Source: Chlorops oryzae (Eukaryota > Arthropoda > Insecta > Diptera > Chloropidae). Taken from it: a DNA stretch of 64,000 bases. Numbering within the stretch: position 1 is the first letter of the stretch; each line of letters opens with the position of its first letter. Of this stretch, positions 31,741 through 41,799 are shown in pieces. Made by a program: the position numbers and the translations under genes. The stretch spans positions 71,077,152-71,141,151 of the forward strand of contig CM035808.1 of assembly GCA_020466095.1 (NCBI GenBank), written 5' to 3'. The notes under the pieces are model-generated. The model did not search any database. It was not told where the DNA came from and saw only the letters and a list, made by a program, of their open reading frames with translations.

Positions 31741-31797
31741 AAAAAACCGTCTCTTTTCCTCGCATGTCTTTCTATAACAAACAAATTGTTGCCGAAA
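31694..31797. repeat. 17 bp perfect inverted repeat
   Basis: TTCGGCAACAATTTGTT (near 31694) and AACAAATTGTTGCCGAA (near 31781) frame the end of duplicate copy 2. They may mark the true end of the inserted element. Confidence 0.6.
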
Positions 31798-32496
31798 AAT
31801 TGTTTCTTATATCTAAACCTGGACATTCTGATGGTGCCAGCTTGCTAGTGTAGTGTGTCGGCCCTATTAGCATGGAATACAAAAATATCGATACATCGAA
31901 GTTAAGCATCGATACCTTCGATTCGGCGATGTTCACCCGGCCAACTTAGTATAGGGTGACCAGAACTTTTTGGGGTCAAGTATGGAGAAATGAAAGTGAA
32001 AGAGGGAAATAGTGGATCAAAATGGAAGGGTGTGCTGGAAAACAAGTTGAAGCTTTTTAAAATTCAATATATTTTTCATAGAAACAAATTCAAATTCAAC
32101 AAAAAATTCATATCTTTCTTATATTTGTATAAACAAATTTTCGAATTCGTTTTCCTTTGGGGGGGGGGGGGGGGATTGCTCTTTCGTCCCACGTGGATCC
32201 GCGCCTGGCAGAAATCACGTCTATTTTCTTCATGCGTTAGCGCGTAATTTTTAATTATCTTTGGTGGCATGTTGCTCGACTGCCAACTAAACTCTTCTGA
32301 ACCAGTGTTGTACCAGCCACAACTACTTCGTCGTATAAAGGTCCGCTGTATCCATTAATTTACAAAAGGTTTTGATATTGCCTCGCTTTAAGCTGCATTT
32401 ATTATAATATATTGTATTATACTTATATGAACTACATTATGCATTCTTAGTGAGGTTTCAGACACGGCGATTTTTTTTGCCGATTTTGCCGCCGAT

Positions 32497-32627
32497 TTTT
32501 TTATTCCTTGACGAAGGAGGAGTGACGAGAAAGGGAAGGATTACCAATCGTCGCAAAATTGTTAGTACGAACGATTTGTACTCCCTTCATTTCTTGTCAC
32601 TCGTCCTTTACCAAGGAATAAACAAAT
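32497..32627. repeat. Imperfect hairpin, ~55 bp arms
   Basis: TTATTCCTTGACGAAGGAGG with following bases pairs with the inverse of CGTCCTTTACCAAGGAATAA. The pairing continues through GTGACGAGAAAG / CATTTCTTGTCAC. A small MITE-like fold just inside the right terminal repeat. Confidence 0.65.
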
Positions 32628-32814
32628 TGACGAGCGTAGTTAACGAAACGGACGAAAAATAATGAATTTTTTGTATACGATAGAAAAAATCGATAAAAAA
32701 AAAGTTTCCATGTTTCGAAATGAAAATTTGTTCAGTAAGTAGTCCTTGACCATACCCAAAAAACAATTGGAGGTGCACGGACCTCACAGTTAAACTCCGT
32801 CGAGGACCACCGTG
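32625..32814 (-). repeat. Right terminal inverted repeat of the 9.9 kb element
   Basis: Inverse of 22893-23085 over about 190 bp with one ~10 bp indel and several substitutions. The two ends are roughly 85-90 % alike by eye, so the insertion is not recent. Confidence 0.85.
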
Positions 32815-32818
32815 AAAG

Positions 32819-33303
32819 CCAATAACTATGAATTAAAAAAATTGGAAAAGTGGGCTTGCCAGAAGGGCATTTTTTGAAAATTCTCTCCTACACCCGATAT
32901 TCAAATGGGATTACATTGAAAGTTGGCACTTATGACTCGTATGTAGCCACAAACATCCTCCCAAAATTTTTTTTTTGGGCGGTCCCTTGTTAAGGGTACC
33001 TCCAGTACTAGGATTTGTCACAAAAATCTCAAAAGTGCCCCAAAATCGGATTTTTTCGAAATATTTCAATAAAACTTAGGATTTGAGCGTATATCAAAGC
33101 CTTCAATTAGAATTCAAAAAACTTGGAAAGTTGGGCATGGCCAAGGAACAGTTTTCTTAAAGAAATTTACCAAAAGTCGGTATATGGGGCCCTTTATGGC
33201 CTTAAAGGCTTCTTGATATTAAAAATTATTGGACCATATGTGTCTGTGTCGGGTATTCTATTGTCAGGCTCCCCTGAATATAACACCCTTACTTGTTTTT
33301 GTT
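32819..33303 (+). repeat. Non-coding dipteran repeat, copy 2, right part
   Basis: Resumes at AATTGGAAAAGTGGGC, matching 612 onward, and ends GTGTCTGTGTCGGGTATTCT ... CCCTTACTTGTTTTT as in copy 1. The stem loop near the end is degraded (TCAGGCTCCCCTGA). Confidence 0.85.
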
Positions 33304-33543
33304 TGGGTAATGATAACTTTTATTCGCGTAAAATTTCGAAACTAGGCCACGGCCTCTTATAGTCATATGCTAATTATTCAAAGAACACTGAATTATAGGT
33401 ATCAAGCATAAGGAGCTGACGCGCGAGCGTTCTCTCCAGGCTCTTGTATTACGGCAACGCCCCAAACCGCGATGTCCCTAACTGGAGAGGGGATTAAAAA
33501 CATTCGAGGTTGAATGGTAGCCGCACAATGTATCTACCCTGGG
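33304..33543. other. Unassigned, possibly LTR-derived
   Basis: GC-richer than its surroundings, with no coding sense. It adjoins the BEL fragment and could be part of its LTR, but no second copy is in the window. Confidence 0.25.
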
Positions 33544-33976
33544 AATTGCCAGAGGGGGTTCAAGCACAAAGCTCTCCAAAATTAGTGTCCTCTGGAAGAG
33601 GCGGAGGATAAATTGCAACTTCTTCCTGATCCCCAAATGATTTTAGTAACTTGTTGGAGTCTCTGAAGGAGACCTGCCTTATAAGCGCTTCGGTGAATTC
33701 GCTGCTGATTAGCCCACTCAAGTACATCCCCAAGAGTGAGTTTTGTGCAATGAGACTTCTTTCGACATGCATTTTAACTCCAGGTCGTGATAACTTTGGC
33801 ATGACGTCGGAACCGATGACCATATAGATGCGGCCTAAAAAAGGAAAAAATTCAAAGTGTGAAATCGAAAGCAGTTTTGATGCAAATCGATAGAAAATAG
33901 TTGAATTAAGATCATTTACGACGAACTTTAGGAAAAAAAAAATTTGGTCCAGAAACGCCCTTTTAAAAATAGACAA
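33544..33976 (-). pseudogene. BEL/Pao protease-end fragment
   Basis: Minus-strand GRIYMVIGSDVMPKLSRPG and AQNSLLGMYLSGLISSEF match the end of the BEL DUF1758/A17 region (G-DV ... QN-hhG-hhSG), then a short tail with PEDTNFGELCA. The remainder of gag-pol is absent, and the N-terminal 45 residues have no BEL character. A third BEL lineage, distinct from the other two. Confidence 0.65.
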
Positions 33977-34299
33977 ACCTAAAAGATTTTTTTTTAGCGA
34001 AAACGACTGATTTGCTAAGATATCTTTGAAGTAGTATTATTTTAGCAATTTTAATACAATTTTAATCAACTTTTTTTTTAATATTAACGAAAAATAATTG
34101 ATATGTATTTCTTTGTTTGAGCTTGAGGTCATATTTTCGTTTTTATTTTAAACCTTTTTTCCTTTCAACCAATATTTCGTCTTCCATCCGAAGACATCAT
34201 CAGGGTTTTATTTTTCTTACACTGTAATAAGACATTAATTTATATAAACATATATACATTACACATAAAACATTTTCAATAACACTCACTGAATTTAAA

Positions 34300-34984
34300 T
34301 TACATTTTGTAATTAATCCTCTTCTCTATTGGTATGTTGTTTATGTGGAGCATCTCCAGTGTTAGTCTATTGTTGTGGTTTCTCTCTCTTTGTAAGATTC
34401 TCACTGTATCGAACTGTGGTATGTGATCGTTTTCTTTACAGTGGGATGCGAGTGCTGTTTTTTGGTTATTATTTTCCTTTTTATTCTTGATGTCTGATTT
34501 ATGTCCTGCTATCCGCGTTTTTAGTTTGTTTTTTGTTGTTCCTACATAAATTTTGTCACAGTTTTCACCCGCTTTTCCCCCGCATTTGATTTCGTATATT
34601 ACGTTGTCCTTTTCCATTTTGTCAATTTTGCTTTTCGTGTTCGTGAAAAACCTCTCGATAGTGTTGTCCATTCTGAACGCTAATTTTACTTTTTGTTCGT
34701 TGTGTAATTTTCCATGTTCAATTCTTTCTGATAGTCCTGGGATGTATGTCATAGCTTTATATATTTTGGGTGTGTTGCTTGAGTTTTGTTTATTTTTGTT
34801 CTTGTTTTTGAATTTTTTGATAAGTCTCGTAATAATGTTTTTGGGAAAATTGTTGTCCATTAGTATTTCACGTATCGTTTTTTCTTTTTCTTTGTGGAAA
34901 ATTTTGTCGCTTATTGTAAGAACTCTTCTTATAAAATTATTCGCAGTGTATATAATTCTTTTTGGGTGTTTGGAGATATAATAT
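34300..34984 (-). pseudogene. Penelope-like element, GIY-YIG endonuclease end
   Basis: Coding sense runs on the minus strand from 34984 through the Met at 34860 to 34300. It includes KHPKRIIYTANNFIRRV, the linker YKAMTYIPGLSERI, MDNTIERFFTNTKSK, and the nuclease DNVIYEIKCGG ... CDKIYVGTTKNKLKTRIAGH. That is the GIY-YIG nuclease that follows the RT in Penelope retroelements. The upstream RT is cut off by the mariner at 34987, and beyond that mariner I cannot follow the frame. Confidence 0.85.
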
Positions 34985-34986
34985 TA

Positions 34987-36268
34987 GGTGTAGTAAAAAG
35001 AAATCCATTATTTTTCCAATAGATGGCGTTATTTATCTGCATCTCGCGTTGTATAAGTCCGATCGTGTTCCGCTAGGGGGCAATAGAAAGATGACAGTTC
35101 CTACTAAAAAAGCTTTTTTGACACTTTTTTGATTGATTGATTCAGTTTTGTTTGAGAGCTTGTCAAAGATGGACATCAGCAAAGAGAAAATTCGCTACAT
35201 TTTACAGTTTTTCTTCGATAAGGGAGAAAACGCAAGCCAGGCGGCTGAAAATGTGAATAGCGTTTATGGACCTGATACTGTAACAGCCAATCATGCGCAA
35301 TTTTGGTTTCGTCGATTCCGTTCCGGTAACTTCGATGTCAAGGATGCACCACGCACTGGAAGGCCAATTGTCGAAAATGTCGATAAAATCATGGAAATTA
35401 TCGAGTCCGACCGTCATGTTAGCACTGTTTCGATTGCAAAAGAGCTAAAGATTGCACAAAAAACCGTTTGGAACCATTTGAATAAGGCTGGATACACAAA
35501 GAAGCTCAATGTATGGGTGCCACACGAGTTAACGCAAAAAAACCTCATAGACCGAATTTCCATCTGCGAATCGCTGCTGAACCGCAACAAAATCGACCCA
35601 TTTCTGAAGCGGTTGGTGACTGGTGATGAAAAGTGGGTCACTTACGACAACGTCAAGCGAAAACGGTCGTGGTCGAAACACGGTGAACCGGCGGAAACGG
35701 TGGCCAAGCCAGGATTGACGGCCAGGAAGGTTTTGCTGTGTGTTTGGTGGGATTGGCAGGAAATTATCTACTATGAGCTGCTCCCATACGGCAAAACTCT
35801 TAACTCGGAACTCTACTGTCAACAATTGGACCGTCTGAAGGAAGCAATCGCCCATAAGCGGCCAGCTTTGGCCAATAGGAGAGGAATTGTGTTCCATCAA
35901 AACAACGCCAGGCCACACACATCGATAGTGACTCGCCAGAAGCTCTGGGAGTTTGGTTGGGAGGTTCTTCTGCATCCACCTTATAGTCCGGACCTGGCAC
36001 CAAGTGATTATCATCTGTTCCTGTCCATGGCGAACAATTTTGCTGGTGAAACATTCGCTTCAAGAGAGGCTTCTGAAATTCGACTGTCTTAATTTTTTGC
36101 TAATAGGAACGAGGGCTTCTATGAGAGAGGCATAATGAAATTACCTTTAAAATGGCAACAAGTTATCGAACAAAACGGCGCATATCTGACCTAAATCGGG
36201 TCATTCTAACTATCTTAAATAAAGCCCTCAATTTAATGCACAAATAATGGATTTCTTTTTACTACACC
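34987..36268 (+). mobile_element. Full-length mariner (1282 bp), same family as 28520-29388
   Basis: TIRs GGTGTAGTAAAAAGAAATCC / GGATTTCTTTTTACTACACC, with TA at 34985-34986 and 36269-36270. It inserted into the Penelope fragment. The transposase has two disabling lesions. Confidence 0.95.
35169..36194 (+). pseudogene. Mariner transposase, catalytic Asp replaced by Asn, late stop
   Basis: ATG at 35169 (MDISKEKIRYILQFF) follows AAG. HTH domains are visible (FDKGENASQAAENV; KELKIAQKTVWNHLNKAG), then WVPHELTQKN and the first Asp in TGDEKWVTYDN. The second should be in HQDNARPHTS but reads HQNNARPHTS. The third, in YSPDLAPSDYHLF, is intact. TAA at 36090-36092 removes the last 34 codons; the frame then continues to its natural stop at 36192-36194. 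D,D,34D spacing as in mariner. Confidence 0.92.
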
Positions 36269-36270
36269 TA

Positions 36271-36984
36271 ATATATTGTTTCTGGCGGTTTTTATCAATT
36301 TAAAGTGAGGTACTTAAAATTTGCTTGCAAATGTTTAAAACCTCATGCTTTGAATGAAATTTTCGCAGACCGGGGAAAAAAAATTTACCCATATGTCCGC
36401 TTTGTGGTTACTTTCGTATTATAAAGAAGAGTTTTTTAAACTAAATCAAGCAAAATTAGCAGAGGGGAGATGCGGCACGATTTTGAGAACTTTTTTCGTG
36501 GATGCATTGAACAAAATTATGGGAACTCTATACTACCTAGATTATACAAATACGATATAAGATTTGCAAATAGGATATGGCACTGCTGTAAGCGCGAAGG
36601 AATATCTAGTTTTTAAATAAATAACACAAGTTAACCCAATTGTTGTGTCTGGCTTCTGTATATCTTTATATATATATATTTTTTTTTTCTTGTAATTCTT
36701 CTCGATGACAAATGTTAGACAAAATATCAAACAAAACATTTTAAAAACAGCACTTTTCATCTGGCAAGGAAAAAGTTAAAAACTTCTGCGCCCATTTATG
36801 GCTTCGTATACGAGAAGGGGTCAATCGAATTAGATATAACAATGAAAAGAGAATGAATGACGAGCAATGGAAGGGGGAGGAGGAAGCGGTGCGAGAGGAT
36901 GATCACAACAAGTCATATTTTTTTTGTAACTAGTAACAAGCAAGGCCTCGTTATCGATCTCAAGAGATATATAATTTTCCAGCA
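36271..36984. other. Unassigned AT-rich sequence
   Basis: About 700 bp right of the mariner. Its left part should be the upstream Penelope sequence, but the expected frame meets a stop at once and no RT box is readable. Nothing else recognised. Confidence 0.35.
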
Positions 36985-37326
36985 TTAAGCGTAGCGGTGG
37001 TGCAGAATCTTTACCTTTTCCCATATTTTGAAGAGTGGCAGATTGGCTCGAGTTCCTTCAGTCCTGTCTGCGGTCCAGGGAATTCTTGGCGGCGACAAAA
37101 TTGCATCCGTTGTCAGGCAAAAGCGTTTGCGTAGCCCTCGCCGTCCGACGAATCGACCAAAGGCTGCTCGAAAGAATGGGGTCCATATATCAGAGCAAGG
37201 CTCAAAAGTCAATGCTTTAATGGTAAACACACAAAGACATGGCGGTGCGATCCGAAGCGTGGCGGTTTTGATGTCAAACGATCCGGATATTTCGGCTGAC
37301 AGGGCGGCAATCATCTGAGTACTCAA
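36985..37326 (-). pseudogene. BEL-type integrase core fragment, decayed
   Basis: Minus-strand GSFDIKTATLRIAPP, FTIKALTFEPCSDI and FRAAFGRFVGRRG follow the BEL integrase pattern (G-FDIK, F-TKA-HLE--SDLST, F---RFV-RRG). The region after RRG, where the SDNG-NF box belongs, is out of frame. It is probably part of the same BEL debris as 37979-38127. Confidence 0.55.
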
Positions 37327-37476
37327 TCGTTGCTTGTGGATGGTGCACGTATGCTAGTGAGTGCTGCAGCCTGTGATTTTCCGTATGAACCTAGTGATGT
37401 AGAAATTGTTATGCATCATGCGGAACATGAGTTAAGCACCGCTATGCATGAGCGTTTTATGAACGAAGTCCAAATT
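37321..37476 (+). other. Short protein-like frame of unknown origin
   Basis: Codons from ACT at 37321 are open for 51 residues (SLLVDGARMLVSAACDF, DVEIVMHHAEHELSTAMHER) to TAG at 37474-37476. The same frame then stays open for about 30 more codons (RSGGRFDDRIPLAIYMEKF). The composition looks protein-like, but I recognise no family. May be a decayed element gene. Confidence 0.3.
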
Positions 37477-37706
37477 TAGGCTGCAGAACGTTCAGGTGGC
37501 AGGTTTGATGATCGGATACCACTCGCCATTTACATGGAAAAGTTCATCATAGGATTCAGCTATGTCTAGTAACCCGTTCAATACTTAAACTTTTAATCAA
37601 CGACAAAATTTTAGCCCAGGACTCATGTAGTACAAACTGACCAAAAAAACCCATCTTGTAGGTACAAATTGCAAAAACGACTCAAATTTTACGACTTTTG
37701 AACCTT

Positions 37707-37978
37707 TTTTTTATACTCGACACACTCTGTCTCGCGGTATATTGCGTTTATATGGTTGTGTGTAACACCCATAACCAGTCGAGATAGACCATACAAAAAG
37801 TAAATAGAAATTGTCAGCGTCAGGAGGAGATTGGATTTAGAAATGTCCGTCCGTCTGTCTGTCCATCTGTCTGTCTGTATATAGTTTTACTATCGAAGGA
37901 GTAGAGTTATCTTGAAAAAACTTCTATATGCGTGCTCACGGGGACATAAGAAAAACAAGTTCGAGAATGGACGCAATC
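37707..37978 (+). repeat. Non-coding dipteran repeat, copy 3 (truncated)
   Basis: Starts TTTTATACTCGACACACTCTG and follows copy 1 through CAGTCGAGATAGACC and GTCCGTCTGTCTGTCC to GAGAATGGACGCAATCGG, where it changes to BEL-like sequence. Confidence 0.8.
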
Positions 37979-38127
37979 GGCGAGCTGTGTTTTGGCCACA
38001 CAGGCCTCCTCGAGGGTGTGTCGTCCAACCAACACGTCATCGACATAAGTTTCATTCTTCAGAATGAAAGCTGTTTATGGATCATCACCAGTGCCGGCCA
38101 CCACTACATTTGCTAATTGCGTATGTA
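37979..38127 (-). pseudogene. BEL/Pao reverse-transcriptase fragment with YVDD box
   Basis: Minus-strand reading gives LKNETYVDDVLVGRHTLEEA, the catalytic RT box of BEL elements. It is cut on one side by the repeat at 37978 and on the other by the Himar1-like mariner at 38128. Confidence 0.65.
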
Positions 38128-39403
38128 ACAGGTTGGCTGATAAGTCCCCGGTCTGACACATAGATGGCGTCGCTAGTATAATATTAAATGCATATCATTT
38201 TTATATAGTGGCACCCTTCAAATGATTCGTGTCAAAATTTGACGTCTGTAAGTCAATTAGTTTGTGAGATAGAGCGTCTTTTGTGAAGCAACTTTTGTTA
38301 ATGTGAAAAAAATGAAAAAAAAGGAGTTTCGTGTTTTGATAAAATACAGTGGAAGCAAAAACTTGGCTTGATAATGAGTTTCCGGACTCTGCCCCAGGAA
38401 AATCAGCAATAATTGATTGGTATGCAAAATTCAAGCGTGGTGAAATGAGCACGGAGGACGGTGAACGCAGTGGATGCCCGAAAGAGGTGGTTACCGACGA
38501 AAACATCAAAAAAATTCACAAAATGATTTTGAATGACCGTAAAATGAAGTTGATCGAGATAGCAGAGGCCTTAAAGATATCAAAGGAACGTGTTGGTCAT
38601 ATCATTCATCAATATTTGGATATGAAAAAGCTCTGTGCAGAATGGGTGCCGCGCGAGCTCACATTTGACCAAAAACAACAACATGTTGATGATTCTGAGC
38701 GGTGTTTGCAGCTGTTAACTCGCAATACACCCGAGTTTTTGCGTCGATATGTGACAATGGATGAAACATGGCTCTATCACTACACTCCTGAGTCCAATCA
38801 ACAGTCGGCTGAGTGGACAGCGATCGATGAACCGTCTCCGAAGCGTGGAAAGACTCAAAAGTCCGCTGGCAAAGTAATGGCCTCTGTTTTTTGGGATGGG
38901 CATGGAATAATTTTTATCGATTATCTTGAGAAGGGAAAAACCATCAACAGTGACTATTATATGTCGTTATTGGAGCGTTTGAAGGTCGAAATCGCGGCAA
39001 AACGGCCCCATATGAAGAAGAAAAAAGTGTTGTTCCACCAAGACAACGCACCGTGCCACAAGTCATTGAGAACGATGGCAAAAATTCATGAATTAGGCTT
39101 CGAATTGCTTCCCCACCCACCGTATTCTCCAGATCTGGCCCGCAGCGACTTTTTCTTGTTCTCAGACATCAAAAGGATGCTCGCAGGGAAAAAATTTGGC
39201 TGCAATGAAGAGCTGATCGCCCAAACTGAGGCCTATTTTGAGGCAAAACCGAAGGAGTACTACCAAAATGGTATCAAAAAATTGGAAGGTCGTTATAAAC
39301 TTTGTATCGCTCTTGAAGGGAACTATGTTGAATAATAAAAACGAATTTTGACAAAAAAAATGTGTTTTTCTTTGTTAGACTGGGGACTTATTAGCCAACC
39401 TGT
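38128..39403 (+). mobile_element. Irritans-type mariner, Himar1-like (1276 bp)
   Basis: TIRs ACAGGTTGGCTGATAAGTCC (left) and GGACTTATTAGCCAACCTGT (right), flanked by TA at 38126-38127 and 39404-39405. Ends and protein are strikingly like Himar1 of the horn fly, a family known for wide horizontal spread. It lies in BEL debris. Confidence 0.95.
38312..39335 (+). pseudogene. Himar1-like transposase with an N-terminal frameshift
   Basis: The natural ATG is probably at 38312 (MKKKEFRVLIKY). The frame breaks after it: the main open frame (in phase from 38349) is offset by 37 nt, consistent with loss of 23 nt between two AAAATAC repeats as judged against Himar1 from memory. The remainder is complete: HTH (IIDWYAKFKRGEMSTEDGER; IAEALKISKERVGHII), first Asp in VTMDETWLYHY, second in FHQDNAPCHKS, third in YSPDLARSDFFLF (R where Himar1 has P). 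Ends IALEGNYVE. D,D,34D. Confidence 0.92.
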
Positions 39404-39611
39404 TATGCCTGCACATTACACTGCGAGAAACAGTTGTGGATGTTTTCATAAAAAATTGCATAAATTTTTCTGATAGCCGAAAAATTTTGTTCTTTAGAAC
39501 TGAGTTAGTCCATGGATTAAAAAAAATGTTTTTTTTTATTAAACGCCGGTTTTCAAGGGCAGCAATCAGGCGTCAATTGGTCCATTGTACTGACCTTAGA
39601 TGGCATGTTCT

Positions 39612-40290
39612 TCACAGGGTCTTCCCTGTTCTATAAATGAACCTTAGAAGACTCCTGAAAGATAAGAGAAGAGCATTCTTACCGTATATGTCACACGCAC
39701 CGGATGCCATCAGTCTGCTTCGTGACAATGCCGGACAGTCGAACAAATAATGCTCAGCCGTTTCCTTGAGGTGCTTTGCAAAAGTGCCATGCCCTGTGAT
39801 TGCATTAACCAAAAGTCTGCAGTCTCCCCTAAATAGGGACAGCAGAAATTTGAACGATTTGCTACTTAGATATGGCAACATTTGCTTATAGAACATGTAG
39901 AAATATTTTGCCATTGCTGTGAACAGGTTATGGAAACCCATTCCGCAACAGCCGTCCTGATGTTGGCAGTAGCAACTCCGGTGACCGGTTCTGGACCCAG
40001 AAAAGGTGTTAAAGATGCAAGTAGGGCTAGCTTATCAGCTTCCTCATTGCCGTCAACACCAGCGTGTCGTCTCACCCATCTGACCTGCACAGAGTTGAAT
40101 TTACTGAGATAGTTAACTGTATTTTTGCATTTTTTCACTAGATTTGACGATACAGCATTGTTAAGTATTGCCAGTAGCGCAGCCTCGCTGTCACTTAAGA
40201 CACAGATGCCCTTACCCCGCCATCTTTTATCAACCACATGATCCATTGCTTTAAGGATAGCAAAAACCTCAGCCTGAAACACTATCGCTT
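39612..40290 (-). pseudogene. LINE RNase H and C-terminal H/C region
   Basis: RNase H reads FQAEVFAILKAMDHV, CVLSDSEAALLAI and WVRRHAGVDGNEEADKLA, with acidic residues and the late His visible. After a frame change, the C-terminus has LLVNAITGHGTFAKHL and ETAEHYLFDCPALSRSR, the H-x-x-x-x-C type end seen in LINEs. Confidence 0.85.
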
Positions 40291-40553
40291 TGCTCCCAAG
40301 TGGAAAAAACAGTTTCTGTTCCTCCTCTTCCCTTATAAATACTCGTGCTTCGGAACCTAGTTCCGTTGTTGAGCCGTCAGTATAAATGCAACTTGCGTTA
40401 ACCAGAAGATCTGAGACATTTTCAGCTTCATCCAGTTTAGCTTAATAGTTGCGTTTCAAGATCAGGTTGATAGTGATCGCGTCAGATGGCATATGCATTG
40501 TGTTAGTATCAATGCACGTTCCCCCGATACATTACTCACGTCATACCCTGGCC

Positions 40554-41799
40554 TTATCCAGTAACCTTGCGCCTTAATCTACAGATTGCCTTGATGGCTT
40601 CTCCTTTGATTAAGACATCAAGTGGTTCCAGATTTAACAGGGCGTCGAGAGCTGGCCCAGGTGTTGTAGTGAAAGCGCCAGTACAACCAAGATTCACAGC
40701 CCTTTGAAGTTTGGCAAGCGCCGCAACAGAGGATTTCCATTTCATTGCGCTCCACTAAATCACCGACGCATACGAAATCATAGGTCTGATCAGCACTTCG
40801 TAAATCCAAAGAACTTTACAAGGCGACAGACCCCACGTTTTGCCAAATACCTTCTCAAACTTCCAAAAAGCGGATAGCGCCTTTGATATTTTGACCTGTA
40901 AATGTCTTCTCCACAGAAACTTGGTATCTGGAACAACTCCCAGATATTTGACTTCCGTTGAAAGTGCAATATTGGCTCCCCTTAGCACTGGAAGAAACAG
41001 TCCGTCCATCCTTCACCTTCTAGTAAAGAGAACTTGTCCTAGAAGGATTTACGAAAAGACCATTACTAATGCACCAGGCGTCTATACGATCCAGTGTCGT
41101 TTGCATTTTTCTGATAACGTCACGAAGCGATGATCCACTGATCATTACAGCAACATCATCTGCGTAAGCTTGTGCGTAAGTACAAGAGCAGTTTAGCGCG
41201 AATAGCAGAGAGTCCACCTGAATACACCATAGCAGAGGTGAGAGAACGCCACCTTTTGGACATCCACTATTCACCCCTGATACGACATATCTTTCGCAGT
41301 CTGCTTGCATCACCAACGCCCTGTGTGACATAAGAGATCTGATCCAGTCAACAATCACCTTAATAACGCCAAAAGCTGCAGTTGTCCTGCACATTCCATC
41401 GAATGTTGCATTATCAAAGGCACTCTCAATGTCAACAAAAATGCCTGCAGCGTATTCGTTCTTGTCGAACGCCCTCTCAACTCTAGAGAGAAGTTGATGT
41501 AGATCAGTTTCGCAAGATTAGCCGCGCTGGTACGCGTGTTGACAAGGTGGCAGAAGCTGCCTCAAAAGAACCTTTTCCCGAATGTGCTGCTCAGCTATCC
41601 TTTCCAGACTCTTTAGCATTAAGGACATCATGCTTATAGGTCTGAAGATTTTTGGCAGAAAGTAATCGTTTCTACCAACCTTTGGTATAAACGTCACTCT
41701 GACTGCTCTCCATTGGATAGGTTTGTATGCTCTTGCCACGCATGCCACAAAAATTTTCTTTATGACAGGCAACAACATCTCAATTCCATCCCTGATCAT
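40554..41799 (-). pseudogene. LINE reverse transcriptase, fragmented
   Basis: Boxes in order: WRAVRVTFIPKVGRNDY, FRPISMMSLMLKSLERI, SGVNSGCPKGGVLSPLLW, catalytic QAYADDVAVMISG (near 41150), WCISNGLFVNPSRTSSLY, then thumb-like VKYLGVVPDTKFLWRRHL and LWIYEVLIRPMISYAS. At least three frames are needed (41518, 41020 and 40755 ends). Confidence 0.9.

Larger units (their letters stand above)
24168..32207 (-). mobile_element. Probable hAT element with DUF4371 transposase, interrupted
   Basis: The left end CAGGGGCGGATCC and right end GGATCCGCGCCTG are 12 of 13 matching inverted termini of the common insect hAT type, and a G-rich run follows the right terminus inward. The transposase relic at 24719-26520 lies between them on the minus strand. 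Flanks (GCAGATA before, GCAGAAA after) agree at six of seven positions, a degraded duplication at best. Removing the 27.1-31.7 kb material would leave about 3.4 kb, normal for a hAT. Confidence 0.6.
22893..32814. mobile_element. 9.9 kb insertion with ~190 bp terminal inverted repeats (CACGGTGG...)
   Basis: Left end CACGGTGGTCCTCGACGG and right end CCGTCGAGGACCACCGTG are inverted copies, and similarity continues inward for about 190 bp. AAAG lies directly outside both ends (22889-22892 and 32815-32818). The flanks are two halves of one dispersed repeat that is uninterrupted at 228-1064, so the insertion is real. A CAC terminus with a 4 bp duplication recalls Chapaev/CMC elements; Transib also uses CAC ends but with 5 bp. 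The interior is mostly filled by other elements, so the core transposon was much smaller. Confidence 0.8.

Noticed and set aside
24168..32207. Calling the hAT boundaries certain
   Set aside because: Outer flanks agree at only six of seven positions and not as a clean 8 bp duplication, so the pairing of ends remains probable rather than proven.
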